Assembly: GCA_037074705.1 (NCBI GenBank)
Contig: CM073590.1
Span: forward strand, 9,060,001 to 9,124,000
From: Zhengitettix transpicula
Taxonomy: Eukaryota > Arthropoda > Insecta > Orthoptera > Tetrigidae
Length of the DNA stretch: 64,000 nt
Reading direction: 5' to 3'
A model generated the notes under the pieces. It made no database searches. It was not told the DNA's origin and was given only the letters and a program-made list of their open reading frames with translations. The position numbers and the translations under genes are program-made. Shown in pieces: positions 22,776 to 36,091 of this stretch; the first letter of the stretch is position 1; every line of letters starts with the position of its first letter.

Positions 22776-25059
22776 GTAAGTCATAGTAAAACATAGATTA
22801 TATTCGCTTACTTAGTTGAATGTACCGCTTACATGTGGGGGGGGGGGTTGAATACGCCGCTTCCACAATGGAAAGTACAAGAGGTTTTATTCGCTGCTTA
22901 CTCAATGGAAACGACACTAATTTCCAGAAGATGGTGTCGGAGGGAGTCATCTAAACGCCTCTCCCTTATGAGTACCCGAGCTTTCCTAAAAAGTAATATT
23001 GACGACTTTTACGTAACACCTTCATCCAGATCCGAGACCAGTGCGTATGAACCTTTAAAGTTCACTGACTCTAATAAATTCTATGCAGTAAGAATAATTT
23101 ATTCAACATTTCAAAATTTTTAATTTAAATTTGAAAAACTATAATAAAGAAAAATTCAACAATTGGCACTTAAGAATTAACTTTCACATAATTATTAATT
23201 ATTAAAATTATTAAAATAAATAATGTGTTTATAAATTACTCCAATAAGTAAAATAATATTAAACACTAATCCCTTAAAAATTTAATAGACGGATAATTTG
23301 ATAGTAACACACATACAAAAATATATTTTTTCCATAATTATGCCACCATCAATGATTAAAGACGCGTTTGAGCAAGTTTCTTCACCATTACTTCGCATAT
23401 ATCCGTATGTAAGAGAAGCTCACAGTCTGTAACGCTAATTGGTTGCTCATTACTACAGCATCTGAATACAATGAAGTACTAATTACGCTACGGCGTTTGT
23501 AATGGCTGAATAACAACCAACATGGGCGCAATAGTGTTATTTTGAAAATCAAAGACATATCGAAATTAATATGCTAGACGTGTGGAAAACCAGAATACTC
23601 TTGAAAAATATGGATTCGGGACACGATTCTTGGCCATACTATGGCGAGAAAATAAATATACGCTGGCAGTAAGCAACAATACAAGAAAGCCGTTTACACC
23701 TAGATAATATATTCTGGTCATTTGTGTTTCAGGCAATATTTGAGTCAGTTAGCGCATATATATCACAAAATGAGAGCATAATTAAAGTAAGTTTTCAGAG
23801 TATAGGCAATATTATTCACATCAATATGACGACGATCGCAGACGGAAAAATAGTTTAGTTGTCAGGATCGAAGATATGGTTATCTTTCTCATAACATGAG
23901 ACATGGAAATCTGTCATCTTTATATTTATATTGGATGGCTACTTTCTCAATAAAATACCCACGTAAATACCATGAAATGTATGGTCAAGTATTCATTCTT
24001 GATTATATTATTCTATTTGAGAGACGTCTTGTTAAATTAATTAACATTTGTTAGTACACAAAATTTGCTTCTCTTCCAATTTAAAATATAACATTTTAGA
24101 ATATAAAGTGTTAATTTAGACTAATATTTATAATAATTATAATTTATAATGAACTTGACTTTCATTTAATAATTTTACGGCTGTTAAAAATCTCAAATTA
24201 TATCTTCATGTATGTCGGTATGCCGTACTTACGGGTCATATATTTTTCACTTTTCACAAGGAAACGGACAGTACAATTTATAAGGATGGCTGTACGCTAT
24301 CAAGAAATTGCTGCAATTCACTTATTGCAAGTGTAGAGTGTCTGAAAGTCGTTGTACAAGTTCTTGCAAGAAGTTACATCAGTAGTACAGGAGCCAGCCA
24401 CCAGCGATAGCGGAAAATTTTTCATGAATAAAAACCATTCTATATCTTTGGAAGGAGAAAAGTTGAAAATAGGTTAAACAGTAAAGAACATCGTGAAACC
24501 AAAAACAAATTGAGTCTGGCAGTGGTGTGGAACTTTGTAGAAGCAGTGGACAACGTTCTGATTTGCTCGTAATCAGAACTAGAGCGACAATCTTGGCTGG
24601 AGAGAGATAGGCTTAAAGTAAAGGTCAGCAGTATTTTTGGAACAATTGTGTCTGGTGGACGATACCATTGTTTTGGAAAGTCAAATAATGGCCTGTTGCG
24701 TGTCATAGTGTAAAGTGTATCATAGAATCCAAACAATTGCCTGGTACCAGTACAAACTGTAAGTAGAGAGAAACTTTATAAATTTATTGCTATTTAAACG
24801 TTAAATAAGGATAGATCGTCAGATTTCGGTTTCAATTTCATTTTTGTTGTTTTAATTCCAATCAAGATTTGAATGTTATAAAAATTTATCTGTTAATTTT
24901 GGATGGTAGGAAGAAGGTATTGTTCTTTGTTTAAAAGGCCCAATTAATATTCCTGAGACAAGAGTAAAGGAGCTTGTATAATAATAAAAACATTAATGTA
25001 ATAAATTACAACCAGAAAATTTGTTATTATAAAATTAAATTTGTATATTACAATATATA

Positions 25060-25350
25060 TCTTGTAATGCAGTAATGCTTGGCTGTCCGCAGTTTGAGTG
25101 GCGATGGAATTTTAGGGCCGGAAGATGGAAAATGTGGGACCATAAATTAAGTGTCCAGATACTGGGGGTCACTCGTTTTGGGATCGGACCCTACCGAAAA
25201 TAAAAGAAAATGCGAGAGGTCACTCGAAGTATGTCAGAGAGAAATATTGTCGACAAGAAAATTTATATTACAAAAATTTGCAATAAACAGTGTATCACGG
25301 GACAATCTTAATGGCCCACCACATACTTAGTGTAGAACTTTTCTTGTACT
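25060..25350 (+). repeat. family B repeat, copy 3
   Basis: TTGGCTGTCCGCAGTTTGAG, GGGCCGGAAGATGG, GATCGGACCCTACCGAAAA, CAGTGTATCACGGGACAA and ATGGCCCACCACATAC align in order with the reverse complement of 12640-13255. The copy has an internal deletion relative to that one. Confidence 0.7.
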
Positions 25351-25506
25351 GAATGCTTTTTTTAATCATGGAAATTGCTTAAATATAGGAATAAAGTTTT
25401 ATAATTAATTAAAATTATGTTGCAAATATTAACAACCTTAAAACTTAATATTACAATATATAATCTTTATTAGTAATGACACAATAGAAAAATCGCATAT
25501 CAATCC

Positions 25507-25527
25507 TTCTCTCTCTCTCTCTCTCTC

Positions 25528-25568
<41 letters not shown>

Positions 25569-25579
25569 ATATATATGTG

Positions 25580-25610
<31 letters not shown>
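25507..25610. repeat. (CT)n then (AT)n compound microsatellite
   Basis: About twelve CT units (25507-25530) are followed by an interrupted AT/GT run to 25610. It directly precedes a family A insertion. Confidence 0.95.
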
Positions 25611-25616
25611 GATCCC

Positions 25617-26195
25617 GGGAACCCTTATCTGGGATGAGGATTCTCTCACAGGTAACCTGCGAGGGATGTTCTCTCGCAGGCAGAACCTTGTAGGATAGAT
25701 ACGAAGGGGCTACCTTTGGGTATGCCTTTTCCTCTCCGTTTTTGAACTAAGGTTCCCACAAGCCGAGGCTCCTCGGCCTGTTCTGAGAGGTGTATGTTCC
25801 AGGGTCTCAGACCTTGGGCATACGGTAAGAGTTGTCCGCTATTCCCATTGGAATAGTCGGGCAGCTGCCTCCTAAACTGGTCGAGGCACGGAGAAGGGAA
25901 TGATGCGTCCCCACAGCAAACTCCTCTCCCGCTATCGGAAGGGCGTGGAACAAGTACCCAATGCCCGCCCTACCTGATGCAGGTTTTTCTAAGGTTTTCC
26001 CTGCATTTCTTTAGGCGAATGCCGGGTAGGATCCTTAAACCATAGCCCGGGGGTCCTAGTAACCCTTGGCTACCTTCCTCTGCCCTTCCGCATCCCCCTT
26101 TCAAACCCCTTCCTATGCTATTAAAGGGGAGTTGCCCAATGTGGGCCTGTAGCCTGTGTAGCCTGTTGCCCTAAAAAAAAAAGGGAACCCTTATC
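25617..26195 (+). mobile_element. family A retroposon with poly(A) tail and 13-bp target duplication
   Basis: GGGAACCCTTATC occurs at 25617-25629 and again at 26183-26195, perfectly duplicated. The right copy directly follows a run of ten A. This fixes the sense strand as plus and the mechanism as target-primed retrotransposition. The body runs from a 5' stretch with two degenerate units of TGCGAGGGATGTTCTCTCGC type, through CAGAACCTTGTAGGA, GCCGAGGCTCCTCGGCCTGT, TACCTGATGCAGGTTTTTCT and GCTATTAAAGGGGAGTTGCC, to GTAGCCTGTTGCCC and the A tail. No tRNA or 7SL head is recognised, and no conserved reading frame. It may be a SINE with an unusual head or the 3' end of a LINE. Confidence 0.9.
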
Positions 26196-28151
26196 ACGCA
26201 CTATGCTTTGGTGTATACTTTCGTTAAACAGTCAGTATTTCCAACTCCACCAAGGATATTACCAGCCGAAATTGAATTACTTGTTAATTATTATTTCAAC
26301 CTTTTTTGATAATTCCATATGTTATTTTTCCAAATATTACCAATAAATACATCGAATTTATTAATATACCTCATGAAATAAATGTTCTTTTTTTATATAA
26401 TTTATACATTATTCACAATACTTCATTCATAACAATATTTTGTTTTAAAATTGAAAACAGTTATAAAGTAATGTATAATAATTCTATATGTGAAATCAGT
26501 ACATTATTGGTATTGGTATAATAATAAAAGAGGAGTCGTGTAATATATGTATATATTCCGGTTCATATATATATATATATAAAATCTCTTTCATTTTATC
26601 CTGTCTAATACAACAGTATATACCACCATATTCACATTTATTATTCAACACTACCTCCATATAATGTAAATAGATACCTTCTAAATCTCCCAATTTGTAT
26701 CTTGACCTATGTTCATGCGGGTTATCCACATTATCTCAGTCACAATCATTTTTACTTTCTATTAAATTGGAAGTCAAAGTCGTATTGTTTTTGAGAGGAT
26801 CTTTACATTATTCTTGTTGCAATACAACCTTTGATATATTCATGTTCGTCATCCCTATGTTACAGATTTACAATTTTTGTATTTTTTACGAATACAATTT
26901 TTTATATATATATAAATTGTATAACTTTAACCGCTTTTGTTTATTATACAGTGGACTCGGTCTCAACAGTAAATACACAATTGTTAAACAGTAGTGTTAA
27001 GACATTGCGTTCACAGATTATCAGCACGAGACAATCTCATTCTCTCTGATTCCCATCGCCAATTGAGGCCCGGGAACAGAATGACAATAATTGCAAGACG
27101 TTGACACTGAGTTGATTGATTCTCAGAGGCGTATTGTATTTCATTATGTGCAAACTGAAAGGTGCAGTTGAAGCCACGGGGCGGATCATATGATGAAGTG
27201 ATGAATGAAGCCTATGTAACGTGAGGCGCCACTGTCTCAATATGATGGATGGGCGTGACGTCACCACCGTGGCAAGAGGGGCAGACAACTTCAATATCTC
27301 AACTTTCGTTTCGCTTTTTCACCAACTCACCAGCCTAATGTGGTAAAGTTCTCAATAAATAATTAAGATCAAACAAATGGTGAATACTGTTCGTATGAAT
27401 AAAGATAATGAAGAAAAATTACATAAGTATTTATAAGTTAAATGGAAGGTTTTACAGGTTTACTTGATGAAGAAATAGTTCTCGGGCTTCCACACGGCTC
27501 ACACAGCGATTAATCCTCGACATTTCGACGACCACAACGATTGTTATTAATTCAAATTTAAAACACTAAAAATTTGCTCGAAGAAAAGTGGCCAGGAATA
27601 TTTAGGAACACAGTTTAATATGAAAATATATTCAGAAACGCATACCTTTTGCAATTTTTTTTCATGCATGTCCGTGAAGAATAAGTTAATTACAGAAAGT
27701 CAAATTAGTTCACCCCTACGTCATAACGGAAAGTTAAGATGACATAACAGTTGTAAAAGTAGAGAGATTCTGTAGCGTTTTGATTTATTTAGGCAAATTA
27801 AGAGTAGGACAATTTTTAAAATAAAACGTATCTACGAAGTGGGTCGTTTCCTCACAATGAGAGCTCGACAGATATAGAGTTCTTATTCGTTGCTCTATTC
27901 AACTGTAACGCGCGTATTTAATTTTAATTTTGCTTTATCATCGGAAATGTTGTTTAATGTAGTTTGGAGAATTCTTTTGTTTCCCAATTCTAGTCGCCGA
28001 CCTGTAGCGTCTCAGGTAGCCGCACGTGGCTATTTTAATACCAGGATAGTGTACATCGGCCCATGGGAAAATCCCATGCGGCTAAGAACAACAGAAGCCG
28101 TGACTCTAAGGGCGAGAAAACGTCCAGCTCCGGCGTAGGAGGATAGATTTT

Positions 28152-28330
28152 AGGACAGTTGCAGTAAAAACGTTGAGGAGGACAGTTGCAGTAAGGACGT
28201 TTAGGAGGAGTGTTGCAGTAAATACGTTGAGGAGGACAGTTGCAGTAAGGACGCTTAGGAGGAGAGTTGCAAAAAATACTTTGAGGAGAACAGTTGAAAT
28301 AAAGACGTCAAGGAGAGTGTTGGAAGGACG
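28152..28330 (+). repeat. 27-bp minisatellite, open in one frame
   Basis: About six to seven units of 27 bp follow the pattern AGGACAGTTGCAGTAAGGAC plus GTTTAGG; the first two units start at 28152 and 28179. The period is a multiple of three, so a frame (28173-28394) stays open and reads as repeats of RRTVAVRTL. The sequence on both sides (28000-28640) is GC-richer than the intron and also has open frames, none recognised. Either a selfish minisatellite or a relic of a repeat-coding exon. Confidence 0.7.
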
Positions 28331-30659
28331 TGGAAAGAGTTGTCAGAAAGAAAGTTTGGTGATTGTATCCCAAAGTGTATGCTTATCCGAGTAGGGGAAA
28401 AGCATGCAGTGAATCCATCTGCCTATCAACTGGTTGTACGAGGTCATCCGCCGACTATTGGAGAACAAGGACCGGGACGCTCCATCCAGCTGCAGGATTC
28501 AGGAAAGGAAAATCCGGGATCTCCAACTACAGCGGACAACAGAATACAGGAACAGGCAGTACGTATTTGGCGCAGTCAGCTAATCTCTGCTACGTAATCC
28601 ACAGGTGCCTGAGATCAGAGTTTTTGTGCTTATTTTAATAAGCTTATTACAATTTATTTTAAATGGTCAATAATTTTTTTGCTTATACTATATCGCCAGA
28701 ATAAAAATTAGAGTGAAAGGTGAGAGAAAGCCTAATTTCTTGTGTGGATTTATAACAACCCGAGAGGAGGAACTTCTTCAAATTAAATAACATACTAAAT
28801 TCTGTTACTATTCTATTGAAAATAATTATTAAGTTAGAATAAACTACTTTTGTTGTATATACATTTAAACGAAATAATAAATGTTTAAAAATAACACCTG
28901 TCCGTTATACTCTCTTCATTATTCTATGCATTTTCAATAATCATTCAGGGTCTTTTTATCATCCACACTCATTTGTTCATTTAGATGGAAACGCATGCTG
29001 TAATTTCGCAACTTCAATCTCATATTTCGGCAATAAGTGGGTAATATTGACGTGCGCCTGTTCACGTATTTCATTCTATCCGTGCTTATAAATCAAGGAC
29101 AATAAGCGAAATATTCTGATGGGCAACTTTGTTCGGTCGAGTGGCAACGAGCTTCCTCAAATCATTCATTTGCCTTCCATATTCTGAAATTATATTTTAT
29201 AGTTATGTTTCAACAATCGAAAAATCCAAGGGTGCTTCAGTTCTGTGACTCAATCGAAACCAGATTTCGTGAAAAAATGCAAATCACGCGTCATATTCAT
29301 ATCAATCCGTGTAATAGATTTTAATTTCTAAAATGAAAAATATACGTCTGTTTTGAAAATTAATAATAATATCAATAAGCAAATACAGACAAAAGAAGTG
29401 ATATAAATACCATTACAACTTTTCTGGAAGCATTGTTCCTTTCTTCAGATGCTCTTCTTTTGTCTTATTTAGCTATTTTATCTAATTATTGATTTTAATT
29501 TCTGTCTTATGCACAAATATTAACAATGATGGTTTTAGAACTTTCACCATAATTAAAATCAATTAGCAAACACAGAAACCTGGAATTCCTGAGAAAAATA
29601 CTTCCAATTATTTATTACATTTTGTAATTTAAATACATAAGTTTTTTCAGTTTTTTGTACCACGATAACGCGTCCTAACACTGAGATATTGAGTTATATG
29701 GGTAAATGAGTTCCCGTTCTTTAATAAGTAATTTCTTACATCAGTCGTATTGGAAAGCTAGAGATTACTGTCATTACTTCAGTGTCAGTTTCCATATGTT
29801 TTTTGATCTAAATAAATAAGAAAAGTTAAGGATGCAAAATTTTACGACAGAAATAAGAAATGCAGTAATAAATTGAAGTCAAATAATAATAAGAAACTAA
29901 AAAATCTGATTTTGTTTAGGAATCAGAATAAAATAAATAATAAGGTGATAAAGATCTGTATTTGTAAAGAGCATTTAATGGAACAAAAATGTGTATTCCT
30001 GAATTAATCCAAGTTTTTATCTCAGGTCATTAAAAAAATTACGGGATTCTGCCCGAATATTAATCGCGTCAGCATCATCAGAGTATGAAAAGCTACGCAG
30101 ACTTAAGCATAATAAATAATCACATTTTTCCAGTTGAGTCAGTAATCGGTGTCGATTGTAATCAATTTACGAGACACTTATATTTCAATCAACGATTGAG
30201 AAGATTGGATAAAAGCCGATTTACAAATCGGGTACAAACCAATAACGTACAGGAATGTAAATGGGTGGTTACACGCTGGAGAACATGGTTTCTTCTCCGA
30301 GAGTAACAGCGTGTCAGGATGTGGCAGAGCAATATTTATCACATAGTAGCAATAGTTCTCTGTAAATATTTAGTTTCTATATGATATAATATTACATTAA
30401 TTATACTGAAATAAACAGGCATAGGCATTCCTTTTGTTAGATAAATACATTAATTTTTGTAAAATGTTAAGCTTAGAATTAAAGTTACCTAATAAAATCA
30501 TCAATTTACCAAAGGAAATAATAATTGTACTCTTAATTACAGCAGATTTTATGAATAATATTAACTGAAACGTTTTTTAATAACAACATTTCCTTACATT
30601 TATTGTACTATTTTCGATATAATGCATTCATATAGGATGTGTAAGATCTTCGGAAGAAG

Positions 30660-30950
30660 AAGGTGTAGACAGGTTATGTATAGGATAATCCACATAGTAG
30701 CAACTCCCCTCTTATAGCATAGGAAAGGGACTGAAAGGGGGGATGCGGAAGGGTAGAATAAGTTAGCCAAGGGTTAACTAGGGCCCCCGGGCTATGTTTT
30801 AAGGATCCTCCCGGCATGTCGCTTAAAAGTGATGCAGGGAAAACCTTATAAAAATCTGCATCAGGTAGGTCGGGCATTTAGTACCTTCCGATGGCGGGAG
30901 AGGGGTTTGTTGTGGGCTCACAGCTTTCCTCTCGCAGTGCCTTGACCAAA
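30660..30950 (-). mobile_element. family A retroposon, 5'-truncated copy
   Basis: The poly(A)-proximal end is present with the variant GTGTAGACAGGTTATGTATA, shared with the copy at 35367. The copy stops at TGCCTTGACC, before the 5' half. Shared variants mark these two copies as one subfamily. Confidence 0.85.
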
Positions 30951-32206
30951 TAATAATAATATTTCAAAAATATGAAAATACATGCATCTACAAGTAAATA
31001 AATTGTTTTCACTAAAAATAAAAAATTTTCTCTGAGTAATTAACAAGAATTTATATTAGAGCAAACGTATTACTGCTGCAGGTCGATACATTTCGTTAAT
31101 AGAATATTGAATAAAAGTACAAAAGCGAACTGTCAGTTGCATATGAATTATTAGATATAAATTCGGTCTTTCTTAGAATATGGTTCTGAAATTATTATCC
31201 AACGGAACTGATTATTAAGTTAAATAAAACTTTAAAAGCGGACTCAGTGTGTTGTTCTAAAGTCTCCTGTAAAAGCTTGAAATAAAATAGGAAACACTAG
31301 CTATAAAATATTCATTGCTTAACGGATTAATAAGGAACAGGAAATTACTGGAGACTTTTCCTTCAAATACTAAAGTATTTAATGAACTGAATATAAAATT
31401 CATGGTGCAGCAAAATTAAATTATCTATTAATTAAAAAATCAGTAGTTCCTTTCTTATCCTCGTTGAGTAGTACATTATATTTTAAATACTTGTTAGCAA
31501 ATTGCTGTGTTGTAATTTATATTTATAGTCTGTTTGCTAGTTAATAATCAACTATTGTAAGGACCATTGGAATATATATTAATTAAATTAAATAGTATGG
31601 CATAATTTAATTTTATTGGGATATTTATGAATGAATAAAAAACTAAAATATTTTGTAGAGAAAAGAAGGTTCAACAGTTTTTTACATAAGTAAATCCTCT
31701 AAATCATTGCCAAAATTTATTCTTGCAAAAGGATCAGTTTTGAAAAGTATTCGTTTTTCAAACATACATTCAGTAGTTTTATTTTTAGTTTCATATTTTT
31801 TTGAATATTTTCCCAAAAGTTTTATTTTCAAATTTTTAGCATTGGTGTGAATAAAAACAAATATATTTATCGTGATTCCTGGATTCTATCATGGAGAAGA
31901 AATTTTGGTAATGATAATGAAACTCCGTTTTTAAAGCTCCAATAAAGAAGGAACCTAATATGGTTAATTTACTAGACATTTCTGTATATTTTATTTTTAT
32001 TAGTAAGACAGCATCAAATTGTATGAACAGAGATTTAATTTCTATGACTTTTCGCTGTATATTGAACAACATAGAGAGCTATTGATCTCATTTTTTAAAC
32101 TGTATGGAGCATTGACCTTTACGAAATATCTTTTTTATATAATTTTTTTCTAGTTTGTCTCAGAAAACTTCCTCCAATACATGCCCCACGTAGCAAATGA
32201 TTATAA

Positions 32207-32209
<3 letters not shown>

Positions 32210-32242
<33 letters not shown>
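32210..32242. repeat. (AT)n microsatellite
   Basis: A pure AT run of about sixteen units. Confidence 0.95.
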
Positions 32243-32244
<2 letters not shown>

Positions 32245-33111
32245 CATAATTCCAGATTATACTTTTTCTCAACTTTGGCCATACTCTTTTCAAATGTATT
32301 CTTCCATCTCCACCGAAGGATTCTTCCCTAGAAGAAAAGTTAAATAGGTTTTCCAGAGCATCCCATATGATATGAGACATTCATTTCCCATATATGAGAC
32401 ACATTGCATGAAATAACACTGTGAAATATATATATTACATTCCCTCTGCAGACTCGTCTTCTAAAATTTTTTAGACTGCCTTCAATATAAATGAACAGAC
32501 ACTCAAATTAATTTCCCTAAGGAATATGAGTTTAATATTGTTAAAACCTCTTAGAAGCTTTCAATTATCCCATCATTCCATAAACCGAGAGCTGTAACTA
32601 CATTATCTTAAAATTATCACTTATATAATTTGTATTTAGTTCTAGCAAATTTATTAATACTATTTTTCCATTACATTTATATTAATATCTGTGTAATATT
32701 TTAATATAAAACTATGAAATGTTTTAAGCGGTTTTATAAGGTGTGGAATTATTAAATAATACTGAAATGTTTGTACGAAATTTAGGTGAAGTTGGAGGTT
32801 AATATACATAATTCACATTGTTCCTTGGTACCCATCACAACGAAAAGAAAATAATTCCAAGTTTAATTAAAAATAATAGTTATCATTTTTGCAAATTAGA
32901 TTCAGGGATCAAAAAAAAATGTTTAATTATTTACTACGCCCCTGTCCATAGATACAAAGTTCTTTAATGCACGAATCCAAAGTCCTTAACCTATGGAAAC
33001 TTCAATCATGAATGCTGAAATAAATCGCATACTTAATTAAACAAATATTAATAGTGAATTAACTATACCAGTCATATTACGAAGATACATCAGATCCTAT
33101 TTATGTCTATT

Positions 33112-33180
33112 TCACATCCCTTCCTATGCTATTAAACGGCAGTTGCCTCTACCTGGATTACCCTCACATATGCTATTTCT
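33112..33180 (+). mobile_element. family A retroposon, short 3' fragment
   Basis: CATCCCTTCCTATGCTATTA, GGCAGTTGCC and TGGATTACCCTCA match the poly(A)-proximal end of family A. Only about 70 bp remain, as expected of severe 5' truncation. Confidence 0.75.
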
Positions 33181-34587
33181 CTAAGAAAACGGTTACTAAA
33201 AACAAATGAAATCTATGTAAACCAGAGTTTCAATTTAAATAATTACTAAATTATTTAGTAAAATTTTTTCTGCCCTCTCATTTAAAAAAAACAGCAAGAA
33301 TTTCTACTATTTTATCTTTTATTAGATGTTTAAAGGAATATGAGTCCTTTCTTCGATATTAATCGTGAGCATGAGTTTTCTATCTTTCAACCTATTGATA
33401 ATATGCCGTTACATCATACTAAAGCTGATTCGACGTTTCCACGCCTTGGAGTTGAAAACTATGCTGCTCTAAAATACAATGCGTCCTGTCTTCTGGTACT
33501 AAATATACTTATTTTAACATTTTTTAAACCCCAGAAACAATTCAAATAAATACAGTAATTGAATGTGGCGCCATATTGAACCAAACGGAAAGGAAATGAC
33601 ACGTGCCTCCCAACACAGCCTAGAATGAGCAAAGTTACTTGAGAATTTCACGAACGTCTCTACAGTAACGATTATCCGAAGACTGGACAGAGTACTAAAC
33701 GAAAGAAAAGTGGCCATTTGCGTACAAATATTTTGATTGATGAAGAAATTATATTTTTATAACTCGGGGACAGGGTTGTCTTTAGTGTTGCTGTTGTGGT
33801 ATTGATGTACATGAGCGTTAAATTGTATAAAAATTTATTTATTTACAAATTATTTAAAATTACAATTTATAATTACTTAACAAATTAATTAAAATATTTT
33901 TATTTATATTTTTAAGGTGATAGACACATTAATGCAAAATAATAATTAAATCTCATTGTTTTTAAGAAAAATCGCCGTTTTTCGAACAACTACAAAATTT
34001 GTGTGTTGAATTCCATTTTACAAGATAAGTAATGGAGGAATACATTTCGGCGAATAATAACCTGGGCATTCTTGTGGAATATTTTCCGGTGAATGGCACC
34101 TTCAGGAAAATTTCTCTCCTACGATATTTGTCCGTTTTCCTTGTTGCGTTCACTATTTCTCCGGAAGAGTTGTGGGACAAACTTTTGACCCTACGATGTA
34201 AGCAAAACAATGCTGAGATGTTAACAGGCCCAAAAAGAGGCTCTCGATCCTTTTTCTAACGCTTTTTATATATCGTTGCACCAGCTAGGAAAAACACCAT
34301 CCATTTGACCCGCGTGGTCTTGACGGTAAAGTTTTTTCTGAACAGCTTGCCGATAAATCCCCAACTCTATGTATCGAACGTTGGCACGGCTTTGGTTACT
34401 AAATAAAATTTTTATTTTTAAATTTCAGGAGTATTTACGTTAGTTGTCACTTTGCATCTGCTTTTAAGACTACTTTGAACTTTTCTTCGGCTAAATAATA
34501 AAGATAATAAAGGAGGTACTCGTCTTAGCGCATTACTAACGAATATTTCACATTTCTGATATTTATTTTTAAACAGTACTCATAATT

Positions 34588-34870
34588 ATGTCTCTAAAAA
34601 AACACTTGCCGAATATCTTCAAAGTTTCTCATGGTAAGTTTCGGACTCGGGAGATAATGTTTTGGCGGACCATGCAGCGGAATAATATGAAGCGAAGCGG
34701 CCCCTCGATGAGAGTAATATCCGTAAAGGAATGGGCTCCGCCGTCGCATGGAGGTGAGACTGGGATTTAAAATCGGAATCTAAAAGAGCAGATCAACATA
34801 CCGCCTCCCGCAGCAGAACCGCGCTGGAAGAGGATTTGAAAGCGGTGCGCCGCGTGCTTCGTCAGCGATA
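34588..34870. other. GC-richer block with an unrecognised 60-codon frame
   Basis: A plus-strand frame starts MSLKKHLPNIFKVSHGKFRT and ends at 34770. GC-rich sequence follows to about 34870. There is an internal GGTAAG at about 34633 but no partner exon can be shown. I do not recognise the peptide. It could be an uncharacterised small exon or simply composition. Confidence 0.25.
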
Positions 34871-35357
34871 CGCCTCTCACTGCGCAAAGGCACGTACTCT
34901 TATCATGCACGATAACAGCCGATTGTCAAGAGGAAATCTATAAAAACCGTCCCAGCTACCACAGAGGAGAGATTCCGATGCTTTTCAAACTCACATCGGA
35001 GCATAAATAAACAGCCTGGAGTAATCGTACACAATTTAAGAAATAAATGCGTGGATGCTTCCAAAATTCCATTATTTGATAATTTGGGTTCAATTTCATG
35101 CTTTTCAATATTTTTAGAATACATACCATAATACATTAAAATATTATTTATTAATAAAACGAAGGAGCTTTCGGCATACAGCATGTTCGAAATCATCTAT
35201 TGAAGGAACAGTTGGTATTGATTAAATTTCCCATACTTTAACATTTTAAAATTCTAATGTAATAATTGTAGAATCTAAAGTTTGAAAACTTTATAATCGT
35301 TTTGATCAATACCAAACACTCCTTCAGAAGACATGCTCAATATCAAAAGTTCCTGTT

Positions 35358-35843
35358 CATTAAAGTTTTTTTTTTCGGTGTAGACAGGCTATGTATAGGG
35401 TAATACACATAGTGGCAACTCCCCTCTTATAGCATAAGAAATGGATTTGAAAGGGGGGATGCGGAAGGGTAGAGGAAGGTTGCGAAAGGTTAACTAGGGC
35501 CCCCGGGCTATGGTTTAAGAATCCTACCCGGCATTCGCCTAAAAGTAATGCAGGACAAACCCTAGAAAAACCTGCATCAGGTAGGTCGGGAATTTGGTAC
35601 TTGTCCCGCGTCCTTCCGATGGCGGGATAGGGATTAGCTATGGGGTCGCAGCTTTCCCCTCGTCTTGCCTTGACCGGTTTAGGAGGCAGCTGGACGACTA
35701 TTCCAATAGGAATAGCGAACAACTCTTACCGTATGCCCAAGGTCTGCGGAACATACACCTCTCAAAACAGACCAAGGTGCCTCGGCATGTAGGAACCTTA
35801 GTTCTCCAAAGGTAGCCCCCGCCAGAGCTCCGTACATTAAAGT
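35358..35843 (-). mobile_element. family A retroposon with 9-bp target duplication
   Basis: CATTAAAGT at 35358-35366 recurs at 35835-35843. A run of T directly follows the left copy, which is the A tail of a minus-sense insertion. The body is nearly full length, with the GTGTAGACAGGCTATGTATA variant at the tail end. It lacks the tandem 5' units. Confidence 0.9.
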
Positions 35844-36091
35844 ATTTTATGTTAAAATAAATATTTAATTGTGTTATGAATCGACAGTAACAGAATTATT
35901 ATGATCCCAGTCTCTATGTTACAATAAAACAGTATTTTTATTTTTATACGTAACTTTTTTGCATTTTTTTATGTAAACTAGGCCTGTTACCCTATTAATG
36001 TATATATTTTTCTGATAAGTGATTATCTTATCCAACGTTCGTTTTGCTAAATGTTTACTTCAAAAACATAAAAAATGCTTGAAATCGAAAC

